A DNA stretch of 64,000 nucleotides from the NCBI RefSeq assembly GCF_049310885.1, contig NZ_JBMDYO010000001.1, positions 558,001-622,000 of the forward strand, given 5' to 3'. Below the pieces are notes generated by a model that had not been told where the DNA came from, made no database searches, and saw nothing but the letters and a program-made list of their open reading frames with translations. The stretch is from CAYZJV01 sp049310885 (GTDB lineage Bacteria > Spirochaetota > Spirochaetia > Sphaerochaetales > Sphaerochaetaceae). The translations under genes were made by a program, and so were the position numbers. Shown piece after piece: positions 1 to 8,845 of this stretch; within the stretch, counting starts at the first letter, position 1; each line of letters starts with the position of its first letter.

Positions 1-2
1 GT

Positions 3-1436
3 CTCGGTTCTGACTTGTTGGAAAGTTACGTGGGAGCATTAGTGTCGGCAATGATCCTAGCAGCTTATATCTATTTCTCCAGGGGAGGAATAGATGCAAG
101 CCTTGTTGCTAAACTTATTTATGTGCCTCTCCTTGTTGCCGCTGCAGGGATCCTATCTTCAATGGTAGGAATCCTCTACTTACTCGTAAAGAAAGTATCT
201 TCCAACCCTCATAAAGAACTTAATACTGCTACATTCGTTGGCGCTGGATTAACTATTATCTCTTCTGGGTTGATCTCGTATTTCATTTTTACGGATGAAG
301 CTCTGGATACCATAGGATTCGCCCTTGGTGCATTTTCTCCCTGGGTATGTGCAGTTCTTGGGATTGTAAGTGGTATTGTTATTGGACAAATGGCTGAGTA
401 TTTCACAAGTTATGATTTCAAACCAACACAAAGAATTGCTGCGAGTAGCGCAGAAGGTGCCGCACTTACCATTACAGAAGGAATGAGTGTTGGGATGATT
501 TCTGTTATTGGTCCGGTGATGGTCTTAGGAGTTGCGATTATTGCAGCAAATATTACAGCTGGCCTTTATGGTGTAGCCATGGCAGCGATCGGCATGCTCA
601 GTTTTGTGACTGTTACCGTGTCTGTTGATACATACGGACCGATTGCTGACAATGCTGGCGGTATCAGTGAGATGGCAAAACTTCATCCAGATGTTCGTGG
701 TATTACTGACGAGTTAGATGCTGTTGGAAATACAACTGCAGCTATTGGAAAAGGATTTGCTATCGGATCTGCAACTCTTGCAGCTCTTTCTCTCTTCTCG
801 TCTTACCTTTATGCACAAGCAGGTGAAAATGCTGTTCATGGTGCAGACATGATTTTGAATATGGTAAATCCTCTTACCCTCGTTGGTGCTTTAGTCGGTG
901 GAGCTCTTCCCTATCTATTCAGTGGAATTTTGATCAGAGCGGTCGCGAATGCTGCACGAAAGATGGTTCAAGAGGTAAGAAGACAGTTTAAAGCAGATCC
1001 TGGTATTATAGGTGGAACAAGTCTTCCAGATTATAAAACGTGTATAAGTATCAGTAGCGCAGGGGCTCTAGCTGAAATGAAAGTTCCCGCTCTTATTGCC
1101 GTTCTTACTCCCCTCTTCTCAGGATTTCTCTTCGGCGCTGAATTTGTTGGGGGATTATTAATTGGAACAACGCTTTCTTCAGTAATGCTTGCTCTTTATA
1201 CAGCAAATGCCGGTGGAGCATGGGATAACGGAAAGAAATATGTAGAGAAAGGACACTTCGGCGGTAAAGGTTCCGATGCTCATAAAGCTGCTGTTGTTGG
1301 TGATACTGTAGGAGATCCTCTAAAGGATACAGTCGGCCCTTCTCTCGATATTCTCATTAAGATAATGGCAATTGTTTCCTTAATAGCTGTATCAATCTTT
1401 AGTAAGTTCAACTTGTTCTCACTTCTCAGGAACTAA
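3..1436 (+). CDS. hppA: K+-dependent membrane pyrophosphatase (3' part, runs off left edge)
   Basis: Integral-membrane pyrophosphatase that hydrolyses PPi and pumps H+ and/or Na+ outward. The reading frame is open to the left edge, so the start lies outside and roughly the first 200 residues of a ~680-residue family are missing. Visible family motifs are the GADL-like ESYVGA stretch at the left end, DNAGGISEM near nt 650, GNTTAAIGKGFAIGSA near nt 730 and GDTVGDPLKDT near nt 1300. In GNTTAAIG the Ala after GNTT and the Gly three residues on are the signature of the K+-dependent subtype; K+-independent pumps carry Lys and Thr. Whether the ion is Na+ or H+ cannot be decided from this part. An orphan gene follows 17 bp downstream. 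Confidence 0.95.
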   Translation, partial: LGSDLLESYVGALVSAMILAAYIYFSRGGIDASLVAKLIYVPLLVAAAGILSSMVGILYLLVKKVSSNPHKELNTATFVGAGLTIISSGLISYFIFTDEALDTIGFALGAFSPWVCAVLGIVSGIVIGQMAEYFTSYDFKPTQRIAASSAEGAALTITEGMSVGMISVIGPVMVLGVAIIAANITAGLYGVAMAAIGMLSFVTVTVSVDTYGPIADNAGGISEMAKLHPDVRGITDELDAVGNTTAAIGKGFAIGSATLAALSLFSSYLYAQAGENAVHGADMILNMVNPLTLVGALVGGALPYLFSGILIRAVANAARKMVQEVRRQFKADPGIIGGTSLPDYKTCISISSAGALAEMKVPALIAVLTPLFSGFLFGAEFVGGLLIGTTLSSVMLALYTANAGGAWDNGKKYVEKGHFGGKGSDAHKAAVVGDTVGDPLKDTVGPSLDILIKIMAIVSLIAVSIFSKFNLFSLLRN

Positions 1437-1453
1437 ACAAAAGGGGTGTATGT

Positions 1454-2224
1454 ATGAATTTTTACTATGTAGTCTTCTCACCGATTGAAGCTCTCATCGC
1501 TAGTCAGTTAGAACCGAAAGCATTTGGGGCTTACATGGCCAGAGGATCAAAGAAGGGCTCTGCAGAACGCCTCATGTTTGCGGAGGTAGAGGGTGGATTT
1601 GGTGATTATTTCGATTGGGAGTATGCAAAAGAAAACTGTGTGACCCATGCAAGTGGAGAGGTGAAACACTCTCTCTACTTATCGATTTATCGCGTGATTG
1701 AGCACATTCCTCTTGATCGTTATAAGAATATCTACTTAGTAAACAAAGATGGTTCTACGCTATGTTTGGAACCGGCTCCTTATAAAACACCTAGTAACTG
1801 GAGAGGATACGGACTCTATAAAGAACAGTGTCCTGTTCACCCATTTGTAGTGAGTTCTTTGGAACCAAATATGTTAGCAAACTATATTATTAATGATGCA
1901 ACTAAGAAAATCACCGTTCCTGCAATCATATTCAATGATATACGTATTATCGATTTTAATGAGAAAGAAGATACTGGCAATATTGGTAGCATGTATGAAC
2001 GGGACCTTGATCACTTGAAAGATTGTATTTCCGTTGTGCAAAACCATAAAGGTAAAATTACCAAAACCGTGGATCGTTCTTTTGATACGAAGTTTTCATA
2101 TCAAATTATTGATAATGGCTTCTATATTGCCAAAGGAAAAGGAATACTCTTCTATCCCATGCTATCCTCCGAACAACTGAAAGAGATAGATTATGATTGG
2201 GGAAGGAGTGCTAATTTCTTCTAG
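1454..2224 (+). CDS. Uncharacterised 256-aa cytoplasmic protein downstream of hppA
   Basis: I do not recognise a family. The start ATG follows an AAAAGGGG-type ribosome binding site, and the gene lies 17 bp after hppA, so the two are probably cotranscribed. No signal peptide or membrane segment is visible; the protein is rich in aromatic residues, opens with an FYYVVFSP motif, and has a mid-protein GYGLYKEQCP patch. A strong hairpin at 2354-2384 ends the unit. Cotranscription with a PPi-driven ion pump is the only functional clue. Confidence 0.75.
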   Translation: MNFYYVVFSPIEALIASQLEPKAFGAYMARGSKKGSAERLMFAEVEGGFGDYFDWEYAKENCVTHASGEVKHSLYLSIYRVIEHIPLDRYKNIYLVNKDGSTLCLEPAPYKTPSNWRGYGLYKEQCPVHPFVVSSLEPNMLANYIINDATKKITVPAIIFNDIRIIDFNEKEDTGNIGSMYERDLDHLKDCISVVQNHKGKITKTVDRSFDTKFSYQIIDNGFYIAKGKGILFYPMLSSEQLKEIDYDWGRSANFF

Positions 2225-2353
2225 ACACAATTAATCTGTTGGGTGTGAAGTAGTTAAGTTATGCGATACTTATATCGGAATCACACTTGTAAAGTAGAGA
2301 GGTAAACATCTTCTACCCTATCATTGAATAAAAACTATGATCACTGGAATGCA

Positions 2354-2396
2354 GGAAGGATTTACCATTTAGGAAAATCCTTCCTCACTTATTTTA
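2354..2396 (+). terminator. Rho-independent terminator after the hppA unit
   Basis: The inverted repeat GGAAGGATTT (2354-2363) and AAATCCTTCC (2375-2384) forms a 10-bp stem with an 11-nt loop. It is followed by a T-rich tail (CTTATTTTAT). It sits 130 bp after the 256-aa gene and before the convergent lipoprotein gene, so it may also serve that gene's antisense side. Confidence 0.7.
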
Positions 2397-2440
2397 TAAA
2401 TCGATCAAAAATGTTCGTATCAGAATATTCGATCACCGAT

Positions 2441-2989
2441 CTATTTATATCCTATTGGGTTGTTCACTAAGAGTTTTCCATCAACAATCAAAGAAAGGAG
2501 TAAGAAATTATCGGACCCAGAGATGAATTCAGAATCCGAACTATCATTATCGGTGGATTCTGCCACATAACTAACCGAGCTACTGTCGAAGTACAGGATA
2601 GCGGGGTCGTTTGTCCTGATTATGTTTATGGATTCTCGCGTAGTAGAATAATACTCGACAGTAATTTCCATGTAACCACTGATTTCTGTGCCGTCAGCTG
2701 CCACCCACTCATCAAAGGTCAAGAATAAGTTTTCCCTGTTCTCATAAATATAGGTCGTAGTAGAGGTGAGTCCCACATCAAGCGCTACTGGTTCGCTTGT
2801 AGCAACTCTTGTCGATCTAGAACCATCTAAGCTTGACGCCACCAAGTCAAATATTTCACTATTATAGGCTTTCACGGTAGTCAATCTTTGAGGAATGGTT
2901 AGTTCGGAATGGGAGGGCTCGGATTCACAACTCGAGAAAGATACGAGCATGACAACCAAAGCTAGAATGAGCACTAGTGATTTCTTCAT
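2441..2989 (-). CDS. Predicted lipoprotein, 182 aa (intact copy)
   Basis: An N-terminal signal of the MKKSL type with a hydrophobic core ends in a SFSSC lipobox, predicting a lipid-modified Cys21 and an envelope location. The ATG is preceded by AAGGAGATC. The mature part is acidic and Ser/Asp-rich with no domain I recognise. A paralogous copy at 4508-5050 matches through the promoter region, the signal peptide (LALVVML), the LTI-R-TVK-YN-EIF segment and the LYFD-SSV segment, and shows that the two arose by duplication. The other copy is decayed, this one is not. Confidence 0.75.
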   Translation of the reverse strand: MKKSLVLILALVVMLVSFSSCESEPSHSELTIPQRLTTVKAYNSEIFDLVASSLDGSRSTRVATSEPVALDVGLTSTTTYIYENRENLFLTFDEWVAADGTEISGYMEITVEYYSTTRESINIIRTNDPAILYFDSSSVSYVAESTDNDSSDSEFISGSDNFLLLSLIVDGKLLVNNPIGYK

Positions 2990-3317
2990 TTTGAAATGAT
3001 CTCCTTATGAGCATATGTGGATTTAATGATTCATTATATACCCATAATTAATCAAAATAAAGTTAAAAGTAAATTTATATACATTATTAATCTTATAAAT
3101 ATGTGATTTTGTTAAATAATTCGTATACATAATGTCTTTATGGATGCAACATACACCTTACTTTAGGTGGTCTATGATTGTTTTTCCCCAATAACCAAAT
3201 AACTGGGAGTACGATTTCTCTCCCCATCTATCCGGAGAGGAATATCCCAAAGACAATCGTGAAAAATCTGTGTTTTCTCCTCTTTCCTCTTGTCAACACC
3301 GTAGATAGAGATTTGCT
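2990..3317. other. AT-rich intergenic stretch without a recognisable gene
   Basis: This stretch holds the lipoprotein promoter region (an AT-rich block near 3030-3120, matching the upstream region of the decayed copy near 5060-5110) and then sequence I cannot assign. No RNA gene or open frame with coding character is visible. Confidence 0.5.
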
Positions 3318-3539
3318 TCACCGGTAATGAATACTGAACTCCCGAAAAATTATACCAAGTTTTAGGAAAAAATTGAGAAAAGTAAACGAGTGCAAGGCAA
3401 GGTACTGGATGAAGAATTTGCCTTCTAGGTTAATCACAGTCGATACCAACGTCCGTTTCATATTCAGTCTATTTTTGAGGTTGTCGAAGGTTTTCTCTAT
3501 CAAGTCCAAGTCAAATAGCTTCCAAATATTTGCAAACTT
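3318..3539 (-). pseudogene. Remnant of an IS4/IS1634-type transposase C-terminus
   Basis: The frame between two stops reads LIEKTFDNLKNRLNMKRT, then LEGKFFIQYLAL. This is the pattern of the conserved E-containing C-terminal region of IS4-superfamily (IS1634-type) transposases: an Ile/Val-Glu-Lys-x-Phe-Asp-x-Leu-Lys motif followed by a Gly-Lys-x-Phe-x-x-x-Ile/Leu-Ala-Leu motif. Only about 60 residues remain, there is a stop immediately upstream at 3540-3542, and no ATG or inverted ends are seen. A dead scrap, assigned by motif memory only. Confidence 0.55.
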
Positions 3540-3829
3540 TTAATTAATAGTTTTCTACATTTTGGAAGCTTTGATGCGGTTTGCTAATGGCACAGAAGGT
3601 CACGGCTGATCGCCTGCACAACATTCTCGACCAATTTTCCAGAAAATGTATCGATGCGTTCACACTTCTTCGTAGATCCCACACCCTCATAGGTGACGCA
3701 ATCGGGATAAGAGACATGAGTTCACACAAACACAGTGATACATCTGTATCACTCATTGTCTGTGTACGTTCCTGACAATCTCCGACACACCAGCTGAAGC
3801 TGATGTGTCCGGTTGATAGTTCTCTTTAG

Positions 3830-4186
3830 TTATTTCGTTACTTTCAGCACATCCGAGATGGCACTCTCAAAGGAAGCCTTCGGCAAAGCTCCCATAGCCA
3901 TCTGAGGCTGACCTTCCACGGGGCAGAAAAGAATAGAAGGAATACTCTGAATACCGAACATGCCTGCAAGTTCCTGCTGGTCTTCGGTATCTACTTTATA
4001 GATATTGATCTTCCCCTCATACTCTTTTGAAAGCTGCTCGAGAATCGGAGCAACCATTTTGCAGGGACCACACCAGTCGGCATAAAAATCTATGATACAG
4101 GGCAGTTCACCTCTGAATTTCCATTCCTGAGTCTCTTCCCAGTTGAATACTTTCTCTTTAAATGATTCGTTTGTTAATAGTTCCAT
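3830..4186 (-). CDS. trxA: Thioredoxin
   Basis: Small dithiol-disulfide oxidoreductase of the cytoplasm. The 118-aa product has the thioredoxin fold landmarks in order: a DFYADWCGPCKMVAPIL active site (WCGPC), KVDTEDQ, and the cis-proline loop QSIPS before the final strand and helix. I chose the ATG at 4184-4186 because TAAGGAGTTATTG stands directly before it; the longer reading to 4210 lacks a binding site. A hydrophilic ~15-residue N-terminal stretch precedes the fold. The gene stands alone among decayed sequences: a polymerase scrap abuts its start and an IS remnant lies downstream. Confidence 0.93.
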   Translation of the reverse strand: MELLTNESFKEKVFNWEETQEWKFRGELPCIIDFYADWCGPCKMVAPILEQLSKEYEGKINIYKVDTEDQQELAGMFGIQSIPSILFCPVEGQPQMAMGALPKASFESAISDVLKVTK

Positions 4187-4440
4187 CAATAACTCCTTAA
4201 AACCAAGCATAGGGATGATGAAGAAAATAATAAAGGAACAAAGTCACAATGCATCCGGAAGGTCTGATCTATTTGATTGCCTTTGTCCTTTATATAAAAC
4301 TCCGCCTCATACCCCGCCGCATTCAGAATCAAGCTATCAGACCATGATGGCACGATGCTCCTGATCCTACCAACTTCGTCGAACTCCATTGCTTTCGGAG
4401 CTTCAATGATCACCTCGTCATGGAAATACATAACGATACT
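4186..4440 (-). pseudogene. Fragment of a phage-type family A DNA polymerase (motif C end)
   Basis: The frame reads SIVMYFHDEVIIEAP, then SIVPSW, then LILNAAGYEAEFYIKD. That is the pattern of motif C (VHDE with its catalytic Asp-Glu) and the extreme C-terminus of phage and plasmid DNA polymerase I-like enzymes, in which the HDE is followed by a proline-tryptophan motif and a GYE-x-x-FY-x-KD ending. A stop codon at 4441-4443 removes everything upstream, so only about 55 residues of the polymerase survive before the frame drifts into unrelated sequence. It overlaps the thioredoxin start region. Evidence of a former phage or plasmid insertion. Confidence 0.6.
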
Positions 4441-4507
4441 TCAGACAAGAGGAACATCCTTCTGTCAGTGAAATTGAAGAGAGTTACCAATCACCAGACA
4501 AAATTTC

Positions 4508-5050
4508 TTAGAAATACATATTCAGGATGAGAATTTCTCCATCCGCTATAAACGAAGTGCAGAAAAAATACTCGAGGTCAGTGACGAATGTGGTTTCAAC
4601 ACTATCATCGTCGAGGAACGACGCTACCTAAATTACCGAACTGCGATCGAAATAGAGAGAGGCAGGTATACCCGTCCTGATACTATTGAATGATACAGGA
4701 GAAGTATAGTATTCGACATCCAAAATCATGTTCCCATTGATTTCCGCTCCATCGTCAGCAACCCACCCATCAAAGCTCATGAACAAGTTTATCTCGTCCA
4801 AATCCGCAGCAGTCACGATACAGGTGAGACCTTCCTCATCCTCTAGAATGGAATCGCCCTCCGAAAAATCTGACGGCGAAGAGTCATCCAAGGTCGATGT
4901 CATCAAGGTAAAGATCTCATCGTTGTACCCTTTTACAATCGTCATCCTTTCGTTGATGGTCAGTTCAGGTGGGGATAATTGGGGCTCACATCCTGTGAAA
5001 GCTGTAAGCATAACAACCAAAGCCAAAGTCAGCACAAGCTTGTTCTTTAT
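4508..5050 (-). pseudogene. Decayed duplicate of the 2441-2989 lipoprotein gene
   Basis: Aligning this strand with the intact gene shows the same ribosome binding site context, but the start triplet that is ATG there is ATA here (5048-5050). The signal peptide, an AFTGC lipobox and most of the body are preserved. At 4628-4630 a TAG replaces the Tyr codon of the intact copy (SSVSYVA against SSVI-stop-VA). Beyond that stop the frame continues to match (DDDS, FI-DG-IL) down to a TAA at 4508-4510. Both lesions are read directly from the sequence. An ATA start or a truncated product cannot be excluded, but loss of function is likelier. Confidence 0.75.
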
Positions 5051-5254
5051 TTTGGAATTCTCTCCTTTTGAGCATGAGTGGTAGAGATGATTGATTATAT
5101 AACTGTTATTTTTGAGAAAACATACATAAAAGTGATCTCCAATAAAATATTTTTCGAGCGTTACGTCATACGTCGCCATTGATTTCAAGTGAGTAATTCT
5201 ACTAGACCAATATACCATCTTGAATAATTCCAAATTTCAACCTAGACTCCAGCT

Positions 5255-5617
5255 ATGAAGAAATCTCTGTTGATACTATTGCTCTCCCTGCCGATCCTCT
5301 TTGCAGGCCCCATGGAGTTGGTATCAGATATCTCTCCATGGAACATCGATGGTGGGGGTGCGAAGAATTTCAGCTCCTTGAACTCAGAGGATTCGTCATC
5401 AAATTCCTGCGATCTACAGATTCAAGAGAACTCCAAACGGGAAGAAAAGCGTGAAGAACGAACTGATGGTGAACAAAAAGAAAATCCAGCTATAATCGTC
5501 ACGACATCACCCGAATTCCTACAGGCTTTTCAATTCGACCACAGAGAAATTCCCAATACCTCGACATACGCACAATTCGCTATTCCTTTCAACAAAGCCC
5601 CACCCGTCCTGATCTGA
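5255..5617 (+). CDS. Hypothetical exported protein, 120 aa
   Basis: The ATG opens a clear Sec signal peptide (MKKSLLILLLSLPILFA) with a likely cleavage after FAG or LFA. The remainder is hydrophilic, with a Glu/Lys/Arg-rich patch in the middle (REEKREER) and no recognised domain. No strong ribosome binding site is seen, and the gene lies next to the decayed duplicate, so it could be a shortened gene. A CBS-domain operon begins 61 bp downstream, without obvious link. Confidence 0.45.
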   Translation: MKKSLLILLLSLPILFAGPMELVSDISPWNIDGGGAKNFSSLNSEDSSSNSCDLQIQENSKREEKREERTDGEQKENPAIIVTTSPEFLQAFQFDHREIPNTSTYAQFAIPFNKAPPVLI

Positions 5618-5678
5618 CAAGCTGGGCTCAGATGATCGGGAAAAATCCCGAAATCCATACAATTAGAAAGGAAAAATT

Positions 5679-6137
5679 ATGATTGATTCAAATTCAACAT
5701 TCGATACCATGCGACTATGCGGTGTCGCAATTGACAACGAGGCTACTATTGCATCTCTTATAGATCGTGTCCACGATGGTGAGACTGCCGGACATTATTG
5801 CCTTACTGATGAAAAAGGAACGGTACAAGGCATTGTTACTCTTCAAGACGTGCTTGAATTCCTTACTCCCTATATACTCTTTACTGATGGAGACGCATGG
5901 GAACAGCTATTGGCGACGGTAGGGACCGTACCACTGAAAAAGCTTGCGCACGATAGCTACCCGAATGTATCCTTGTGTCAGGATCTACCGAATATCATTT
6001 CCCGTTTCTTCAGATCCAAGTTTTCGAAAAAGTCATCCATCGACGACAACCTTGGATTGGTACAAGAGATGAGCTACACCCAAGTGTTAAAAAAACTGCC
6101 CCGACAGGGAAGGGAGAACGAGTATGCAGTTTCGTAA
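5679..6137 (+). CDS. CBS-domain protein, first gene of a PTS-IIA/permease operon
   Basis: The 152-aa protein starts after AGAAAGGAAAAATT and contains a degenerate CBS (Bateman) pair: a first motif near residues 30-60 (LTDEKGTVQGIVTLQDVLEFL) split here as LTDEKGTVQG plus IVTLQDVLEF, and a weaker second half. CBS pairs bind adenine nucleotides and usually modulate a partner enzyme or transporter. The stop lies 14 bp inside the next gene, which itself carries a PTS-IIA and CBS domain, and the third gene encodes an ion/anion permease. The likely role, by context, is sensing an energy or nucleotide signal for that permease. Confidence 0.75.
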   Translation: MIDSNSTFDTMRLCGVAIDNEATIASLIDRVHDGETAGHYCLTDEKGTVQGIVTLQDVLEFLTPYILFTDGDAWEQLLATVGTVPLKKLAHDSYPNVSLCQDLPNIISRFFRSKFSKKSSIDDNLGLVQEMSYTQVLKKLPRQGRENEYAVS

Positions 6138-7026
6138 GTATGTATCGGAGGACAGCATCTTCCTAGACCATGAATTCAAGACCGTGAAGGAGGTTCTTGA
6201 ATTCCTGTCCGAAGAATTCTCGAAAAATAAGAATTTGGGAATCGGACGAGAACGGGTCCTTGAGCTACTTGAAGAGCGGGAAAAGCTGAGTTCGACATGG
6301 ATCGGCCACAGCACATTGTTACCCCACAATCACAGTCCTGAAATAAAAGGCGTGTCAATGATTTTCATCAGATGTGATACCCCGCTTGTACTCGAGGACG
6401 GCAACCAGGTCAAGTACATATTTTCGATCCTGACTTCGGGATCGAACCAGGATTTGTATCTTGGGATACTACAAGGGATAGGAAAGGTAATCGGAAAACG
6501 TTCGAAAGAACTGGATAGCTGCCAGACCTCCGCTGAAGTGCTTGATATCCTCAGCGATTCGAGTCCCAACATGGGAGCACCCCTCACTGCCGCCGACCTC
6601 GCCCGCTACTGGCCAAGGGCAAAGGATACAGACACGCTCTCGGTTGCAGTCGATCAGATGAAACGGCATAACATCTACTTCTTGCCAGTGTTTAGTGCTC
6701 AAGATGGCAAGATTTGCGGAGTTCTGGACTTGCTCGACCTTCTGAAGGCAGGGTTTCCCGAATATGTGTTCAGATTGAACAACCTAGCCATGTTGAAGGA
6801 TTTCCAACCGGTCGATTATTTTTGGAAGAATGAAGCCAACTTGAAGATAGGTACCTACCTCAGGGACTATCGTTCATACCTGATCCGGGATTCCATCACC
6901 TATCCAGAAATTTTCTTCATGATGATAAAGGGCAATCGGCGCCACTTGCTGGTAGTGGATGAAAACGGAGAGATGATCGGGGTAATCAATCCCAACGAGA
7001 TCATCAACAAGATGTTGAGGCCGTGA
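6124..7026 (+). CDS. PTS EIIA-like domain fused to a CBS pair
   Basis: A 300-aa cytoplasmic two-domain protein. Residues ~5-150 resemble the EIIA domain of the mannitol/nitrogen PTS class, with His68 in LLPHNHSP standing where EIIA proteins have the phosphorylated His of IPHG. Residues ~165-300 form a CBS pair (IYFLPVFSAQDGKICGVLDL, then RHLLVVDENGEMIGVI). The start ATG has AGGGAG upstream and overlaps the previous gene by 14 bp; the stop TGA overlaps the permease ATG. The combination suggests phosphorylation plus nucleotide sensing controlling the adjacent transporter; this is inference, no phosphate donor is encoded nearby. Confidence 0.8.
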   Translation: MQFRKYVSEDSIFLDHEFKTVKEVLEFLSEEFSKNKNLGIGRERVLELLEEREKLSSTWIGHSTLLPHNHSPEIKGVSMIFIRCDTPLVLEDGNQVKYIFSILTSGSNQDLYLGILQGIGKVIGKRSKELDSCQTSAEVLDILSDSSPNMGAPLTAADLARYWPRAKDTDTLSVAVDQMKRHNIYFLPVFSAQDGKICGVLDLLDLLKAGFPEYVFRLNNLAMLKDFQPVDYFWKNEANLKIGTYLRDYRSYLIRDSITYPEIFFMMIKGNRRHLLVVDENGEMIGVINPNEIINKMLRP

Positions 7027-8300
7027 TGACGTTATATATGGTAATTTCAATAGTTGTGTTTGTAGTCGTATATACACTACTGATCACAGAACGGATGAAC
7101 AAGGCCGTAGCGGTTGTCCTTGGAGCCTGTCTCTACCTGTTGTTCCATTTTATTCCATTCGACAATGCTGTCGAGCATATAGATATGAATGTAATTTTCC
7201 TGCTGATCGGGATGATGATGGTAGTTAAAATTACAGAACAAAGCGGTGTGTTCGAATACATAGCGATCAAGAGTGCCAAGATGGTGAAAGCCGATCCCAT
7301 TGCATTTCTTGCCGTATTGTTTGTAATCACTGCGTTCTTCTCGGCAACGCTGGACAATGTGACCACTGTATTGTTGATTTCACCGATCACTCTCCTGCTC
7401 GCCACACAGATGGAGATTGGAGCACTGCCCTTCGTGATAACCGTGATTCTCTCCTCGAATATCGGGGGAACGGCGACCCTTATCGGAGATCCACCGAACA
7501 TTATGATCGGTTCGGCTGCGGGGCTGAGCTTCATGGATTTTCTCGTGAATCTTGCTCCGGCTATCCTTGTCATCTCGGTAATCACAATGAGTATCCTGAT
7601 TCTCCTGTTCAAAAAACAGCTTGTCGTGTCGGATCTAAACAAGAAGCGTATCATGGCCATGGACGAGAAGATGATGATCAGTAATCCGAAACTCATGAAG
7701 AAATCCCTTATCGTTATCGGAGCCGTGATCACTGGCTTCCTTCTCAACGGAATACTCGAAACTGAACCAAGTGTGATTGCTCTAGCAGGTGCATTTTCAT
7801 TGGTTCTATGGACAAAAGAGGATCTTGAGGATGTCTTGAAAAAAGTCGAATGGGATACGATCTTATTCTTCGTCGGTCTGTTTATCATGGTCGGTGTACT
7901 GCAATTCACGGGAGTTATCGACAAACTGGCCGCGTTGATGACAAACATGACCAAGGGGAATCTCCAAAAGACAAGCACCGTACTGCTGTTCGGTTCGGGA
8001 TTCCTGTCGGGAATCCTCGACAATATCCCTCTGGTCGCGACGTTCATTCCTGTTGTCAAGATAATCGGGGAGGCCACTTCAGTCGATGCGATACAACCAA
8101 TCTGGTGGAGCCTCGCACTCGGCTCGTGTCTCGGTGGAAACGGAACATTGGTAGGGGCCTCAGCGAATGTGATCATGTTCGGTTTTGCGAGGAAAAACAA
8201 CATACCACTCAGTTTCAAGGGCTATCTGGCATACGGAATTCCTTTGACATTGCTTACCTTGGTCCTCTCGTATATATACGTCTCCCTGCGGTACTATTGA
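7026..8300 (+). CDS. ArsB/NhaD-superfamily (SLC13-like) permease
   Basis: A 424-aa polytopic membrane protein with about 11-12 hydrophobic segments. The motif SSNIGGTATLIGDPPNIMIG in the first half and its counterpart GGNGTLVGASANV near the end are the paired hairpin signatures of the ion transporter superfamily that includes ArsB, NhaD Na+/H+ antiporters and SLC13 carriers. The acidic residue in SATLDNVTTVLL and its twin SGILDNIPLVA are typical. The substrate cannot be read: Na+/H+ exchange or oxyanion transport are both possible. I take ATG 7026, overlapping the upstream stop (TGATG), although GTG at 7023 is also possible. It is the last gene of a three-gene operon. Confidence 0.88.
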   Translation: MTLYMVISIVVFVVVYTLLITERMNKAVAVVLGACLYLLFHFIPFDNAVEHIDMNVIFLLIGMMMVVKITEQSGVFEYIAIKSAKMVKADPIAFLAVLFVITAFFSATLDNVTTVLLISPITLLLATQMEIGALPFVITVILSSNIGGTATLIGDPPNIMIGSAAGLSFMDFLVNLAPAILVISVITMSILILLFKKQLVVSDLNKKRIMAMDEKMMISNPKLMKKSLIVIGAVITGFLLNGILETEPSVIALAGAFSLVLWTKEDLEDVLKKVEWDTILFFVGLFIMVGVLQFTGVIDKLAALMTNMTKGNLQKTSTVLLFGSGFLSGILDNIPLVATFIPVVKIIGEATSVDAIQPIWWSLALGSCLGGNGTLVGASANVIMFGFARKNNIPLSFKGYLAYGIPLTLLTLVLSYIYVSLRYY

Positions 8301-8332
8301 TAAGACACCGTACATGCCCATTGCTCAAACTG

Positions 8333-8701
8333 TTAGAACCGGATTGCCCTGACAATGACAATCAGTACCAAGAGCCAGATTGAAACAATGGGCAAAGCAT
8401 AGAACCACCTCCCGGGCTTTCCATTTTGCCAAAATCCCTCAGATTCAAGCCTACATTGCTCGAAGATATCGCTTGGTATCAACTTCACCGTCAAAATCAC
8501 CATCAAGGGCAACATGATCAGATCGTCCAAATAGCCTAATACGGGTATGAAGTCGGGAATAAGATCAATGGGGGACAAGGCATATGCGATGGTTGCCCAA
8601 GCACAGATCTTTGCCAATAACGGAGTCTCTTTTTTCTTCAATGCAAGATATATGGCTGGAATGTCCCTCTTCAGCCTGATCGATCTTTCTTTAAGATTCA
8701 T
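8333..8701 (-). CDS. DUF1232 (YkvA-like) small membrane protein
   Basis: A 122-aa protein whose middle carries the DUF1232 signature YALSPIDLIPDFIPVLGYLDD split as YALSPIDLIPDF and IPVLGYLDDL, followed by two hydrophobic segments. The family is widespread in bacteria and of unknown function. I start it at ATG 8699-8701 because GAAGGGAAAG precedes it at good spacing; the longer frame to 8755 begins with an unsupported TTG. It converges on the permease operon, with only 32 bp between the stops. Confidence 0.8.
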   Translation of the reverse strand: MNLKERSIRLKRDIPAIYLALKKKETPLLAKICAWATIAYALSPIDLIPDFIPVLGYLDDLIMLPLMVILTVKLIPSDIFEQCRLESEGFWQNGKPGRWFYALPIVSIWLLVLIVIVRAIRF

Positions 8702-8845
8702 GGACGCTTTCCCTTCATATCCATTCTTCACAACTTCTTCTGCATATCTATTCAATGAATATAATAGTCCATTTTACGCAGTTCAAGTGCACTCGCCTTG
8801 ATTGTTGGGATTGGTTGTCCTAATTCTCTACATTCACTCTATTCC

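Noticed and set aside
3783..3808. GACACACCAGC/GCTGATGTGTC hairpin after the thioredoxin gene
   Set aside because: One mismatch and no T-run; too weak to call a terminator.
7133..8218. 361-codon open frame antisense to the permease
   Set aside because: Complement of a strongly coding membrane gene with family motifs; no binding site or homology on this strand.
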